Assembly (NCBI GenBank): GCA_003339415.1
Contig: PDHQ01000005.1
Span: forward strand, 383,621 to 447,620
From: Ophiocordyceps camponoti-saundersi (nom. inval.)
Lineage: Eukaryota > Ascomycota > Sordariomycetes > Hypocreales > Ophiocordycipitaceae
Reading direction: 5' to 3'
DNA: 64,000 bases
The position numbers and the translations under genes are program-made. Numbering within the stretch: the stretch's first letter is position 1; each line of letters opens with the position of its first letter. Of this stretch, positions 11,801-22,848 are shown one piece after another. A model generated the notes under the pieces. That model was not told where the DNA came from and did no database searches. It saw only the letters and a program-made list of their open reading frames with translations.

Positions 11801-14800
11801 TTAAAATCTATATACTAGATCCTTAGTTATCTAGAAAAGTAAAATAACTTTACGATTCCCTTCCGAAACTCTAAGAAGATACTAGGCTAATTAATCTGCC
11901 CCCCGAGCGGTATCTAAAAATCCCCCTTATCGATAATTAGTATAAGAAAAAACTTAGTTTACGTCCCTATTTACTAAATAAACTTAATTAGGATTTCCTT
12001 AATAAAAAGTATAACGATATATATTTATAAAGTAAGATAGAATAAGCGCTTAAAATTTTACCTTTCGCTAGCCTATATTTTATTATTTAGAGAAAAGGTA
12101 AACTATATATTATTAATAACTTATAAGCTTTAAATAGCGTGGCCGTTCCTAATATATATCTAATACCTCTCCCTTAAAATATAATCTATAAGTTAGTAAA
12201 TAAAAAAGTTATTTCTATTATTAATACTCGAAGCTTTTTTTATTAGTTTCTTATTTATTTAAATTACCGAGAGCGGTTTACGATTACTTCTTACCGCAGA
12301 TTAGAAAGGGCTATAATTACTCTTATAAGGTATAAAAATTCTCCTACTTATATATAAAAATTCGTCGATTATATTCTCTAACTATATAAAGTATACGCTG
12401 CTAGATATATTAACGATATAGTAATCTTCTCTAATATTTTAGAAAATTATATTAAGTATTTAACTATAGTATTTAATCTTTTTATTAGTATAAATCTTTC
12501 CCTTTTTACTCCTAAATTATTCTTTTATTACTTATCTATAGAAATATTAAGGTACTATATCGACGAATTCGCACTAATAAATACTTAATCTTAAGTAAAA
12601 GCCCTATAAGATATTAAGTTCCTTAATACCTTATAACGTCTTAAGTAGTAGATTAAATTAGTCGGATAGATAAGATATTTTATTCCTTATTTTACGTAAA
12701 AAATTAACCCTTTTTAGAAACGTAAAATAGTAATATTCTAAGAAAAATAGGAAAATAAAGCACCCGTTACTAAACCGAAAAGAAATACCTTTACCTTTTA
12801 GTTTAAGATTATCCCGACGAAGGAAGAAACCGACTATTTTAACGATATTATTAATACCCTTTATAATAACGTTATTCTTAGTTAGTTCTTTCCTAACTAT
12901 TAACTTTTTTTATAAATTAATACCTCCTAGGAGAACGGTTTTATAGCCTATCTTTTCTATATCGATAATAAGGAATTTTAGAAACTATTTTTAGCTCCGC
13001 CCTAGTAATCTATTAAACTTATCTATTATTTTAATTATACCTTTAAATTAGCCGAAATTAGATATTAGCTAACTAAACTTAAGATCTTCTACTTAGTATA
13101 AGCTTATTATAAACTCTAAACTTATTTAATCGGAACCCGGAAACCGAAGATTATAGTTTTTACGGATTATACCGTAATTTTAGTAATTATAAAATAAACC
13201 TCTCCTTTTACTACTAATATAAAGAGTAATAATTACCTTACTCTTACTTCTTAGTTTCTAAGTTAATACTTTTTTAAAGTCCGATATATCTTAAGTATTT
13301 TTAATATTCTTATAAACTCTCTCTTACGCCTCCCCTTAAAAGTAATCCTAGAAAAAAGATAAGGAGAACTTAAGGATATCTAAGAAGATTATATTAACTA
13401 AGACTATATACTTATTTCCTTAGAGGCTATTCTTAATAACGCCTTCTAATATAGGATTTCCGAAAGATATCTCTTCGATATACGATAATCTAAAATCTTA
13501 GAGTAACTTAAAGATAAAAACTCTTAGGAAGGACTCTCTTTTATCTAAGCGAATAGCTTATTATATCTTAAAAATATTAATAGTTAACGATAACTTTATA
13601 TTCCCGAAAACTACGCTAAAGAAATTATTTCTAAGTATTATTTTCGTAAATTTTATATTAGTTAAAAATATATATAAGCTAAACTCTCCTTTAATTTTAT
13701 TATTTCCTAACTAAAAAAAAAGATCGATAATTTCGTAAATAAATATAATATTTATAAACGTAATTAAACTAATAAATAGCCTCCCCTTAAGGAAATAGTT
13801 TTAATTTATTCCCTAGCGATTCCTTTTTATATAATTATAATAAATTTTATTACCGGACTCCCTTTAATCTTTTCGGAAAACTTACCTTAGTCTAAACCCG
13901 AAGGAAAATTTTATAATACCCTTTTTACCGTTACCGATAAGTTCTCGAAAATATATATTTTAACCCCCGAATACGATTACTTTACCGCCGAAAAATAAGC
14001 TTAGCGGCTATATTATAAGCTTACCTATTATAACTAAGAACTCCTAAAATAAATTATTTCTAATCGGGATCCGAAATTTATATCTAAACTTTAAAAAACC
14101 TTATAGTTTATTTTTAGCACTAAATTTCTAATATTAACTATATATTACCTATAAACTAATAGTCTATCCGAAAAATAGAATTAGATTATCGAAATTACTT
14201 TTAGATTTTTCGCTACTAATTTCCCGATAAAGCGATAAATTAACGCCTTACCGGCTTTTTAGTTTTCTCTTAATAACTCCTTCTCCTCGGTTATTAAAAT
14301 TACGCTAAGTAAATTACTTACTAGATTCCGGATAAACGATAATCTCCGTTATCTAAGCGACTAAGCTTCTCCTAGATCCTAGGAAATATTAAAAGATAAG
14401 GTAATTATCTTTATTACTTACGCCTAAGCTACGATAAAATAACGTTATAATAAAAAGTATTAGAAGCTCGAGTTTAAGCCCGGCGATTAGGTCTAGCTAA
14501 AACTTAAGAAAGGATATTCTATTCCTAATAAGCGAGTAGTAAAGCTTTCGGAATAGCAAACTAAGCCCTTCCGCGTAATTAAATAAATCGGCTATTTAGC
14601 TTATTAATTAGATTTTAATAACTTTATAAATATCTATCCCGTTATATTAATTATTTAACTTTAACTAGCTAATATTTTAGGAGAATAACCTAGCCCTAAG
14701 CCTAATACCGATAACTATAAGATCGAACGAATCCTCGATAGGAGAAAAGTTAAAAAAGGATAAGGTATTACTTAAATAAAGTATCTTATATATTAGAAAA

Positions 14801-15008
14801 GATACCCGAATAATAATAATTAATAGGTAGCCGAAAAGGATTTCTAATAAAAGAAGATAATCGAAGAATTTAAGAAAGAGAAAGATAAGTTAGAAGCCCG
14901 GCTAGATATTACTAGGAAAAAATATATAAATACTCTTAAAAAGTACTAGCTATTAGAATAAGGTAAATAAGTTACCCGGCAATAAACGCGTAAAATTACT
15001 AGGAAATA
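8881..15008 (+). pseudogene. Degraded gypsy gag-pol polyprotein with C-terminal chromodomain
   Basis: One frame (codon starts congruent to 1 mod 3) can be followed from about 8.88 kb to 15.0 kb. It is broken only by TAA/TAG that stand for former Gln or Trp codons. Landmarks: a protease-like site at about 10984-11020, reverse transcriptase with Y-I-N-D at 12406, an integrase core with VTDKFSK near 13939 and IISNRDPKF near 14055, and a chromodomain IERILDRRKVKKG at 14722. TGA stops and ATG codons are essentially absent, as expected when TpG has been converted. The 5' limit is approximate because the start codon is mutated. Confidence 0.8.
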
Positions 15009-15220
15009 ATAAACCTAACGCGTCGCCGTTTATATTAGATTTCCCTCTATTTTCCCACCTTTTCTCTCTTACCTCTTCTCTTTTCTATTTATCCTCTATT
15101 ATCCCCTTTTATATTTCTTATCTTTATTATATCTTTCCTATATATTATATTTATTCCTCTTATAGTTATTCCTTTTTATTTTTTAATTCTATTTATTTTC
15201 TTCTTATTTTTCCTTTTTTT

Positions 15221-16942
15221 ATACTTAAGATTAATCCGCCTTATAATAATCCTTATTATTCTCGCGATAAAACTTACTATAAGCTATTTTATAAATAGCT
15301 AATTCGCACTCCCCCTATACTTACCTTCGAAAGTTTTAAGAAAGCTATTTAGCTATTTAAAAACCTCGCCGAACTCTAATATTCGTTTAAATTACTTACT
15401 TATAAATTTAACGACTAGAAATCGAATAACCGTATAATATTCGTTACCTAGAAATAGGCATTCTAAGAAAAAAGCTACGATTTATCTTTTAGTAAATTAG
15501 ATAGTTATATTTACTATATTAACCGAAAAGTAAAGAGATAAGCTAATAGCGAAAAACTCCCTAATAACGAAGATTATAATTTAAAGTACTCGCTTTTAGA
15601 TAACGAATACTCTAGCTTTAACGACTTTCTACCTAAAGTTTCTAAAGTTATAGCGCTTAAATATTCTACTCGATAAACTACTATAGTATCTTCTTCTATT
15701 ACTAGCTTAGCCTCTAAAATACTAGCTACTTCGTTAAGAAGCTATACCCGCCCTACGCTTCTATACTCCCTTACTAATATTAAAGGAAATATCTTTCCGT
15801 AATCCGATTAACCTAGAAAGAACTACTACGGCGCGTACGCGCTATTAGAAATTATAAAAGATTATATTAAGGGCTTAGTTAGCGGGTAAGTTTACTAAGA
15901 CTCCGAAAAATTAGAGGAGATTAAGAGGATCCTAGCTATTATCTTATATACTAATTACCTTAGTAAAATAAAACGAATAGTATTAGTAGCTATAGAAAAG
16001 GAGACTAAGGTTAAGGGAGCAGCTCCTATTTTTAGTAAATCCTTAGTAAGGCGTTCTATTACTCCTCCTACTCCTACTTAATAAAGCGTTCTTAAAACCC
16101 CTAATAAGTAAACTTATTCCGCCTCTTAGTAACTTATAATTTTAATAACCGTTTCTAAAACTACTATTTAATTTTAAGAAATTTTAGAAGCTAAAAATAT
16201 TAAGGAGGCTAATAATAATTTCTTAATAACTCGCTATAATAATTTAGTCTAAGTTATTAAATACTCTCCTACCTTTTTCGTAATATATTACGATAAGTAA
16301 GCTTTAATATTCTAAGATATAGATATTACTCTAATCTAAGTAACTTATTTTAATAAGTACCTTACTAAATATAATATTTCCCTTAGCCTAAGTTATATAG
16401 TAAAAATATTCGGTATTAGTAATAAATAGATTATCGATTTTCCTATTCTTATACTTATCTTACTTAATACTCCCGCTTTTAAGAATATATCGCTTAATAT
16501 CGATAAAGTTACTATATTTATTAATAAGAAGTCCGTACTAAATAATTCTAGTAAGATTTTAAAGTTTTACGAAAGGAACTATTAGGACTTATACGTTTAT
16601 ATAAGAGAATAAACGTATTTACCTAGCGAAAATATTATTATATTATTTCTAGCCGTTACCGTTAATTATATATTTTCTTTAGCCTAGAGCGATATTATCG
16701 GAAATAAAATAACCCTAAATTTTAGTAATATTCCGGTCTTTAATATCTTAGATTTAGTTAAAATAGCTCCTAATAATATCGCTAAAAAGCTATATAGTTA
16801 GATAAGTAGCTTAGTTAAACCCTTTAATAATACTAAATATATTATAACTATTAAACTTATTAACGCGGACCTTTTCGTTAATATAACGATAAACTAAGGT
16901 ATTCCTTAGCTCTCTATACTATATCGGCATAAACTATAGTAA
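15221..16942 (+). pseudogene. Degraded extra ORF (about 570 codons) downstream of gypsy pol, unknown function
   Basis: Starting from ATA at 15221 (a RIP-converted ATG would read this way), one frame continues for about 570 codons with only TAA/TAG interruptions and no frameshift. It differs in frame from gag-pol. The reconstructed composition is protein-like, with an asparagine/serine-rich N-terminal part and later a stretch VVYYDK-like near 16290. I recognise no domain. Position between integrase/chromodomain and 3' LTR is where accessory or envelope-like genes sit in some Ty3/gypsy elements, but nothing seen identifies it as such. The end at 16942 is the first pair of adjacent stops and is approximate. 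Confidence 0.6.
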
Positions 16943-17821
16943 AGAATATATTAATAATACGCTCTATACTAAAAGCACGCGTCGCACCGTTTAACTATTA
17001 ATACGTAACGGTCTTTATATCTATTTTACTATTAATAAGTAATAAATCTCTAAGTCGTTTAACTATTAATAAGTAATAACTATTATATTTACTAAGCTTA
17101 GGTAAGAACCCTATAAATTAATATACTTTTAGTATCTTTTTTTAATATCTTTATAATATAGTATTAGTTATATACTATTTATCCTATACTCTATACGCTA
17201 TAAATAGAGAAAGAATATTAGCCGTAATAAGAAGGCTATATAAAGCCTATTCGCTATAAACTACTCGCGATATACGCTTAAGGATAAGTATAACTATTCG
17301 TAATATAATTAACCTTACTATTATTTATAATATCTTAGACGCCTCCGTTTTCGCAGGGTATACGGTACTTAAAGCTATAAACTATATCTCTTACGCTAGT
17401 TACGGTAAGATTATCCGTATTCGCTCTCGTATTATTATAAGCGCTAATCTATATAATAAAGATAGTAAGATATTTTCCTTTATTCTATTCCTTTAGTTTA
17501 TATATTATATCGCGTCCTTATTATTTCTATTTTTCTTTCTTAGTATTATAATACCCTTTACCGTAACGTATATTCTTCTATATATATCTAATATATATTA
17601 TAATTTTCCTTTATTATTCTTATCTTATTTTTCTATTTTTTTCCTACCTTATATAAATTAATTTACTTCTTTATACGTAGATCCCCGATAATATTTCTTA
17701 ATCTATAAATAAATATAGTTATTAGAGTTAATATAGAAAAAGCCTTCGAGTATAATAATAGTTTCTAAAGTAAAATAGGGAGTTAATAAAGCTATTAGAA
17801 TTTTTTTCCGGCCCGGGGAGT

Positions 17822-18425
17822 TAATACGGGATATATAATAATACCCCTATAAATCGCCTAACCTCTTATAATATTTCCCTAGGATTTCCTAAGATTTCCC
17901 GCCTTAGGATTTTACTTAGATTTCCCTTAGAAACTTTATTACCTTTACGCTTAGGAAATTACTAGGATTTCCTCTTAGGATTTCTCTATAATAACTCTTA
18001 GAATTTTACTAAGATTTCTAGTAAGATTTAGTATTAAAATATACCTTTAGAAATCTCCGGATTTTACTAGGAAATCCCTATATATTAGGAAATTACCGCG
18101 TACTAGGAAATCTCTATTTTACTAATATACTCGGAAATCACCGTGAAATCCCTTTAGGTAAATACCTTTAAGATTATACTAGGAAATCTTCCTTAAGCTC
18201 CTAGCTATATAATTAGCCTAGTATTCCTTTAGGTAATAATTTAGATTCTTTTATAGTTACTATTTTAATTTTTAAAAGACTTTTACTTATACTTATACCT
18301 TTTATAGTAGCTATTCTATAATCTTATAATCGGTAGCTAGCCCGTCTCCCTTTCCTATATACTATATCTAGTAGCTAGCCTAGCATATACGACTACTAGT
18401 AGATTATACGTATAAGCGTATATTA
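17822..18425 (+). repeat. 3' LTR of the inner gypsy element
   Basis: 604 bp, same length as the 5' LTR. It is preceded by a purine-rich stretch (CCCGGGGAGT) that may be the polypurine tract, and is followed by the duplication GTTAT. Confidence 0.92.
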
Positions 18426-18430
18426 GTTAT
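18426..18430. repeat. Right target-site duplication GTTAT of the inner element
   Basis: Matches 8231-8235. The next bases CCCTCC continue the copia coding frame. Confidence 0.9.
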
Positions 18431-20798
18431 CCCTCCTTAATATAGGATTTAAAGCGCTAAAATAGCCCCTTAAGCTAAGGAAGGCCGCCTTATCGGTATA
18501 GAAAGCCTTTATAAGTATATTTATAAGATATATTTACCTAAAGAAGATAAGATTATTAGGGCTAGAGACGTTAGGTTTTATAACCTAGCCGATTTAAAGC
18601 TTAATTAAATAATTAAATACGTCGCAGAGCTTAAGATTAAGAAAAATTAGGAAGATTAACTTAATAAAGACGAATTCTTCCGATTCGGACTTAATAATAT
18701 TAATAATAATAATAATAACGATAAAAATTATAATCGTCCTAGCAATCGAGGCTTATAAAAGCCTGCTAGTAACCCTAAGGCGGGAAATGCACTTAATTTA
18801 GGTAATAAAACCGCAGGCCCTTCTTAATCTAAAAAACTAGCTACGCCTCCGAATATAATATAATTCCTTATACCCGATTAAACGCCTTATAGTGCTTAAT
18901 TTAATAATTTAGCTAACTAAGAAGCTCCTCTATAAGCTAAGCTAAGGAATAAGGCCACGATACTTATAACTAATCGAAAGACCTAATTAGTAATAGTAGC
19001 TATAACTAATTCTACTATTAACGCCGTTTTTAGAGATATTAATAAAAAAAAGGTAAAGATTCCTAACTTCGTCTTACTAATTAACGCTATATTTAATATT
19101 CTAATATTATTAACGCTTAAGGGCTAGTAAGATATCCGTAAGTAATCTAATTATCTTTTCTATTAGCGCCTAGTAATAAATATAGAAATTAAAGCTTTAT
19201 ATAATCGATAAACTTAGGATCTTATTAATTAACTTATTAGTAAGTAAGTTCTACTTAGTAAATAGGTATTTATAATAAAAACGCTTAAGAATAAAGCTAT
19301 AATTACTAAGGCACGCTAGTATATAAAAGGGGATAAAGAAAAGGCCTTATACTTTATTAAGGACCTTTACGCTACTATTATATACCTTTTTTCTATTCGA
19401 GTATTCCTATCGATTATAGCCTCTTAAGATCTCGAATAGTAATAATTTAACGTCGTAAACGCGTTTATTAACGCCCCTTATTAAAAGGAATTTTTTATCG
19501 ATTAGCTATATCTTTTCGAAGATAAAACGAATCGAGTATATAAGCTTAATTAAGCTTTATATAGCCTTAAATTATCTCCCGTAATATAGTTTATATACGT
19601 AAGCGAGGCCTTTAAACGCTATAAATAGTAATAACTTAAATTTAAGTTTTATATCTATACCTATTTTAAGGGATTTATTATACTTTTTTACGTTAACGAT
19701 ATTATAATTATAGCGCTTATAGCCGCTTTTATAGATAAGGGAAAGGGTATTTTAAAAGAATTATAAGATTTACGCGACTTAGGCAAACTTACTACCTTCT
19801 TAAGCTTATAATTCCGTAAGAACTATACTATATATATAATTTACGTGCACTAAGAGAAATATATTATTAAAATACTTAAATTATTCGGCGAAAGTATTAC
19901 GAACGCCGTATAAACGCCCTAGCCGCCTAAGGTTAAAATACCCGCTAATTAGAAAATATAGCCGCTTATAATATTTTAAAAAGAATAGCTAAAAAAGATA
20001 AGTAGTATAAATTATCTCTCTAATAGTATAAGGCCTAATTTAGCCTTTACGAATAATAAATTATACGAAGGTAACCTTAATCTAACTACCTTATACTTTC
20101 TTATATAGAAGAATTTAATACGTTATCTTTATAGCACGAAGAGCCTAGGCCTTACGCTTAGAGGTGCTTATAGCCCTTAAGATTTAAAACCTCGTATTTT
20201 TATAGATACCTCTTTTATAAATAATTTATATATAAGATACTCGATAGCCGGATATATCGTTTTCGTTAGTATAAGCCCTATATATTAGAAATCGAAATAA
20301 TAAACGCTTATAACGCTATTATTAATAGAGGCCGAATTTATTAATTTAACGCTTATAAGTATAAGCTTAATCTAAATAAATAAGATTCTTAAGAACTTAA
20401 AGCTACCGTAATAATAAACGCTTATAATTATATTTACCGATAGCCTTAATATTAAAGCTATCGCCCTTAATAAGTTTAAAATAGCCCGAATAAGGTATAT
20501 TAATATATAATATAAATAGGTTATTAATTACGTAAAAAAGCGATTCTTTATAATTTAATATATTAGTATAGCTAATATAGCCGTAGATAGCTTTATAAAG
20601 CCTCTATAGCGTTTCTAATACGCTAAATTCGTTTATATATTATATCTTTCTAACCCGAAAATTACGATCTTACCCTCTAAAGCTAAAAATAATATAAAGG
20701 GCAGCTTTCGTACGCTATTAGATAAGCCTAGGGCACCCGATAATAAAGCCCGCGATACCCTTATATTACCCGATAACGAAGGCACCGATATTAAATAA
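18431..20798 (+). pseudogene. Degraded copia polyprotein, C-terminal half (reverse transcriptase, RNase H)
   Basis: The frame continues from 8235 without shift once the insertion is removed. Seen: a copia-type post-integrase stretch (IGIESLYKYIYKIYLP near 18490), reverse transcriptase Y-V-N-D at 19689-19700, RNase H with SIAGYIVFV and EAEFINL near 20220-20345 and IFTDSLN near 20440, and a typical copia C-terminal VDSFIKPL near 20583-20606. Stops are TAA and TAG only. The end at 20798 is the likely terminal stop, but it too could be a mutated Gln codon. Confidence 0.8.
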
Positions 20799-21338
20799 AC
20801 TAATTAATCGAATCGATAACCTAATAAATAATATAATATAAGATTTCTATTACCGGGGGATCCTATACCTAAAGGGGGGATCTTAAGGAAGAAGAGTAAT
20901 TAATATCGCGTTATAGCTATTAATTAAGATAGGACGGATTATTCTAAAAAAGCAGGTATCGATTAAGAGAGGATAGATAAGGTATATCGCGATTAACGCT
21001 CTAAAGAGGCTTATTATAATTATTAACCTTACTATTAGCCCGGCTTCGTGCCGCCGCTAATCCCGCGATATATACCTTTTAATACGCCTCTAAGCGATTA
21101 TTTCGGCCTTAAAAGTATTAATAGTAAGCACCTTTAAGCCCCTTACTATTAGATATATTAATTTATATAATTTTAGTAGTATTTCCCTACTAAGCGATAC
21201 GAATAATAATACCTCTCTTTATATATATATATAGCTATAAGGCTTATAGCCTATTTTTAGCCCCTTATAAGAAGAGGAATTTTCTTTTAAATTAGGCCTC
21301 TTAATACCCTTTATATAAGCGTTTTAACCCCTTTTAAT

Positions 21339-21432
21339 AGCTTAATTTAACCTTCTTAATAGCTTAATTTAACCTTCTTAATAGCTTAATTTAACCTTCT
21401 TAACGGCTTAATTTAACCTTCTTAATAGCTTA
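21339..21432 (+). repeat. 22-bp tandem repeat, four copies plus a partial, in the copia 3' region
   Basis: Units start at 21339, 21361, 21383 and 21405, with a partial at 21427. Each unit contains AGCTTAATTTAACC followed by TTCTTA. One unit keeps ACGGC where the others have ATAGC, consistent with RIP of the rest. Confidence 0.9.
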
Positions 21433-21715
21433 GATTAGCCTATTTAAGGCCCCTTAAGAGCGGCTTAAAAAGGCCTATTTTTACTATTTCCTACTATTTC
21501 CTATACTAATCGACTAATCCGGAACGGAATAACCGCCTCCGGGACCTAATTTAATCTCTTAGATTTTATTTTTTATTACGTTTTTAAGCTATTTAAGCTT
21601 TTTACCGGCCTTTTAAGAATAGCCTAAAAACGCTATTTTTGCTATTTTATTATTTTCCGCGCTTTGCGGTATAGGATAACTATTTTCCGCTCGTTTAAGC
21701 GGGCCTAAAGGGGGG

Positions 21716-21857
21716 TATTAAGGGGGTCCACGTGACCAGCCCCGCCCGACCTCGCATACGACCTAGCCTAGCTATCCTAGCCTAGACCTAACACACACAT
21801 AATACACACACATCAGTGCACCCACCCGATGGCCTGTGCCCACCTTGTGTCACCATA
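21716..21857 (+). repeat. 3' LTR of the copia element
   Basis: 142 bp and almost unmutated (CACACA blocks kept), except near its inner edge (TATTAA for TGTTGA) and one C to T at 21773. The last bases are CACCATA, where a canonical end would be CA. Confidence 0.9.
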
Positions 21858-21862
21858 GTACC
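21858..21862. repeat. Right target-site duplication GTACC of the copia element
   Basis: Identical to 5673-5677. It marks the return to single-copy, GC-balanced sequence. Confidence 0.85.
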
Positions 21863-22848
21863 TATCTGGGTGTTTCTGAGAAGGTACTTAGGTACTTATC
21901 CACCTTCACCGCGGAGCCCTTCAGTCCGTCTGATCGACGCCAGGCTGGAACCCGAATCTAAGGTTCTCTCCGTCCAACGAAATCAATGAGACAGTATCAA
22001 TGCTGTTCATGCTCTTTTCAATCCTCCCCTTCTATTTCACCAGGCCCACCTATTGTAGACACGACAGATGTTCCTCGACATCTCAGCCTCGTCCCGAACA
22101 TCTACGAACTTTCCGCCCCCCCCAACTGCTTCGCCCACCTGTTATGATAGCAGACTGGCTATTATAGTAATATATACAGACGAGAAGAGTGAGCTCCAAC
22201 TGAGGAGGCTATACAAGCCGCGGAGAAGCCCATTTCGGTGTCAATGGACACTAAGGAGCGGCCACGAAACCCAGCCCCCATCGCCACAGGTTCTCCTCAG
22301 AGCAGACAAGGTGGAAGAAGGCAAGGGTAGTAGAAAAGAACAACAAAAGAATAAGAGGGCACGGCCCTACTTTGACAGCCCGCCATCGATCTGAGGAGTC
22401 TGCTGACAATGCTGCGCTGACCGTCATAACCGCAGTACAGCTGAAATGAGGATAGGTGGTCCAGCTCTTCCTCTATCCCGCAGCTCCTCGCTCGCAGTAT
22501 TGTGGACCATCTGTCGACAGCTTTCGAACTTGTCGAAAGCGGCCGATCTGGTGGCGTCGATAATTTTCCGTTGATAATCCACAAGAAGCCTCCAGCGCTT
22601 TCAAATAGAAAGATACATGGCCGCCGTGGAGGATCCATCTTGCTTTTCTCCGTCGCTTCCTGAGGTGACCGATCATGCATGATTAGACAGTAATACATCT
22701 ACATCAGGAAACAATAGGTCTCAACCAAACGCCTTCCGCTATGATGGTAACGTTGCGAAAACGAGTAGGTTCCGGCAGGTTCGTCGTAGAGGACAAAGGT
22801 AATGAGTCGAATCTCGATGGTCTTGACGGCAAATCGTCCAGAATCAGG
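21863..22848. other. Intergenic, between the retrotransposon and the phosphatase gene
   Basis: Normal base composition from the first base after the duplication. Presumably it includes the phosphatase 3' UTR. Open frames at 22068-22394 (+) and 22297-22698 (-) have no recognisable domain or codon pattern and are not called. Confidence 0.6.

Larger units (their letters stand above)
8236..18425 (+). mobile_element. RIP-degraded Ty3/gypsy chromovirus (10.19 kb) nested in the copia element
   Basis: Two LTRs of exactly 604 bp (8236-8839 and 17822-18425) and a 5-bp duplication GTTAT. One + strand gag-pol frame gives protease (DTG-type site read as DIR near 10996), reverse transcriptase (YIND from YIDD at 12406-12417), RNase H, integrase (IISNRDPKF near 14055) and a C-terminal chromodomain (14722-14880). 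The order reverse transcriptase before integrase, plus the chromodomain, marks a Ty3/gypsy chromovirus. A further degraded ORF lies at 15221-16942. Stops are only TAA and TAG, and length is conserved between LTRs, so the decay is by transitions, not indels. LTR ends read TA...TA, as expected from TG...CA after RIP. Confidence 0.92.
5678..21857 (+). mobile_element. RIP-degraded Ty1/copia LTR retrotransposon, interrupted by a nested Ty3/gypsy element
   Basis: The element has 142-bp LTRs of equal length (5678-5819 and 21716-21857) and a perfect 5-bp duplication GTACC. Removing the inner insertion (8236-18430) leaves about 6.0 kb, a normal copia size. The order is copia-type: integrase (TP.QNGRAKRA-like motif near 7976-8010) comes before reverse transcriptase (YVND from YVDD at 19689-19700) and RNase H, in one frame across the insertion. 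CpA and TpG are almost absent, so ATG starts are lost and CAA, CAG and TGG codons have become TAA or TAG. No functional product is possible. Coding is on the + strand. Internal edges of gag and protease were not resolved. Confidence 0.9.

Noticed and set aside
21339..21432. CRISPR-like array
   Set aside because: Units are contiguous with no spacers, in a eukaryotic retroelement.
5678..21857. Centromere, AT isochore or mitochondrial insertion as the origin of the AT-rich block
   Set aside because: Exact LTRs, target duplications, reverse transcriptase motifs and CpA-specific mutation explain it fully.
22297..22698. Minus-strand 133-aa open frame
   Set aside because: No domain, no splice partner, and likely within the phosphatase 3' UTR.
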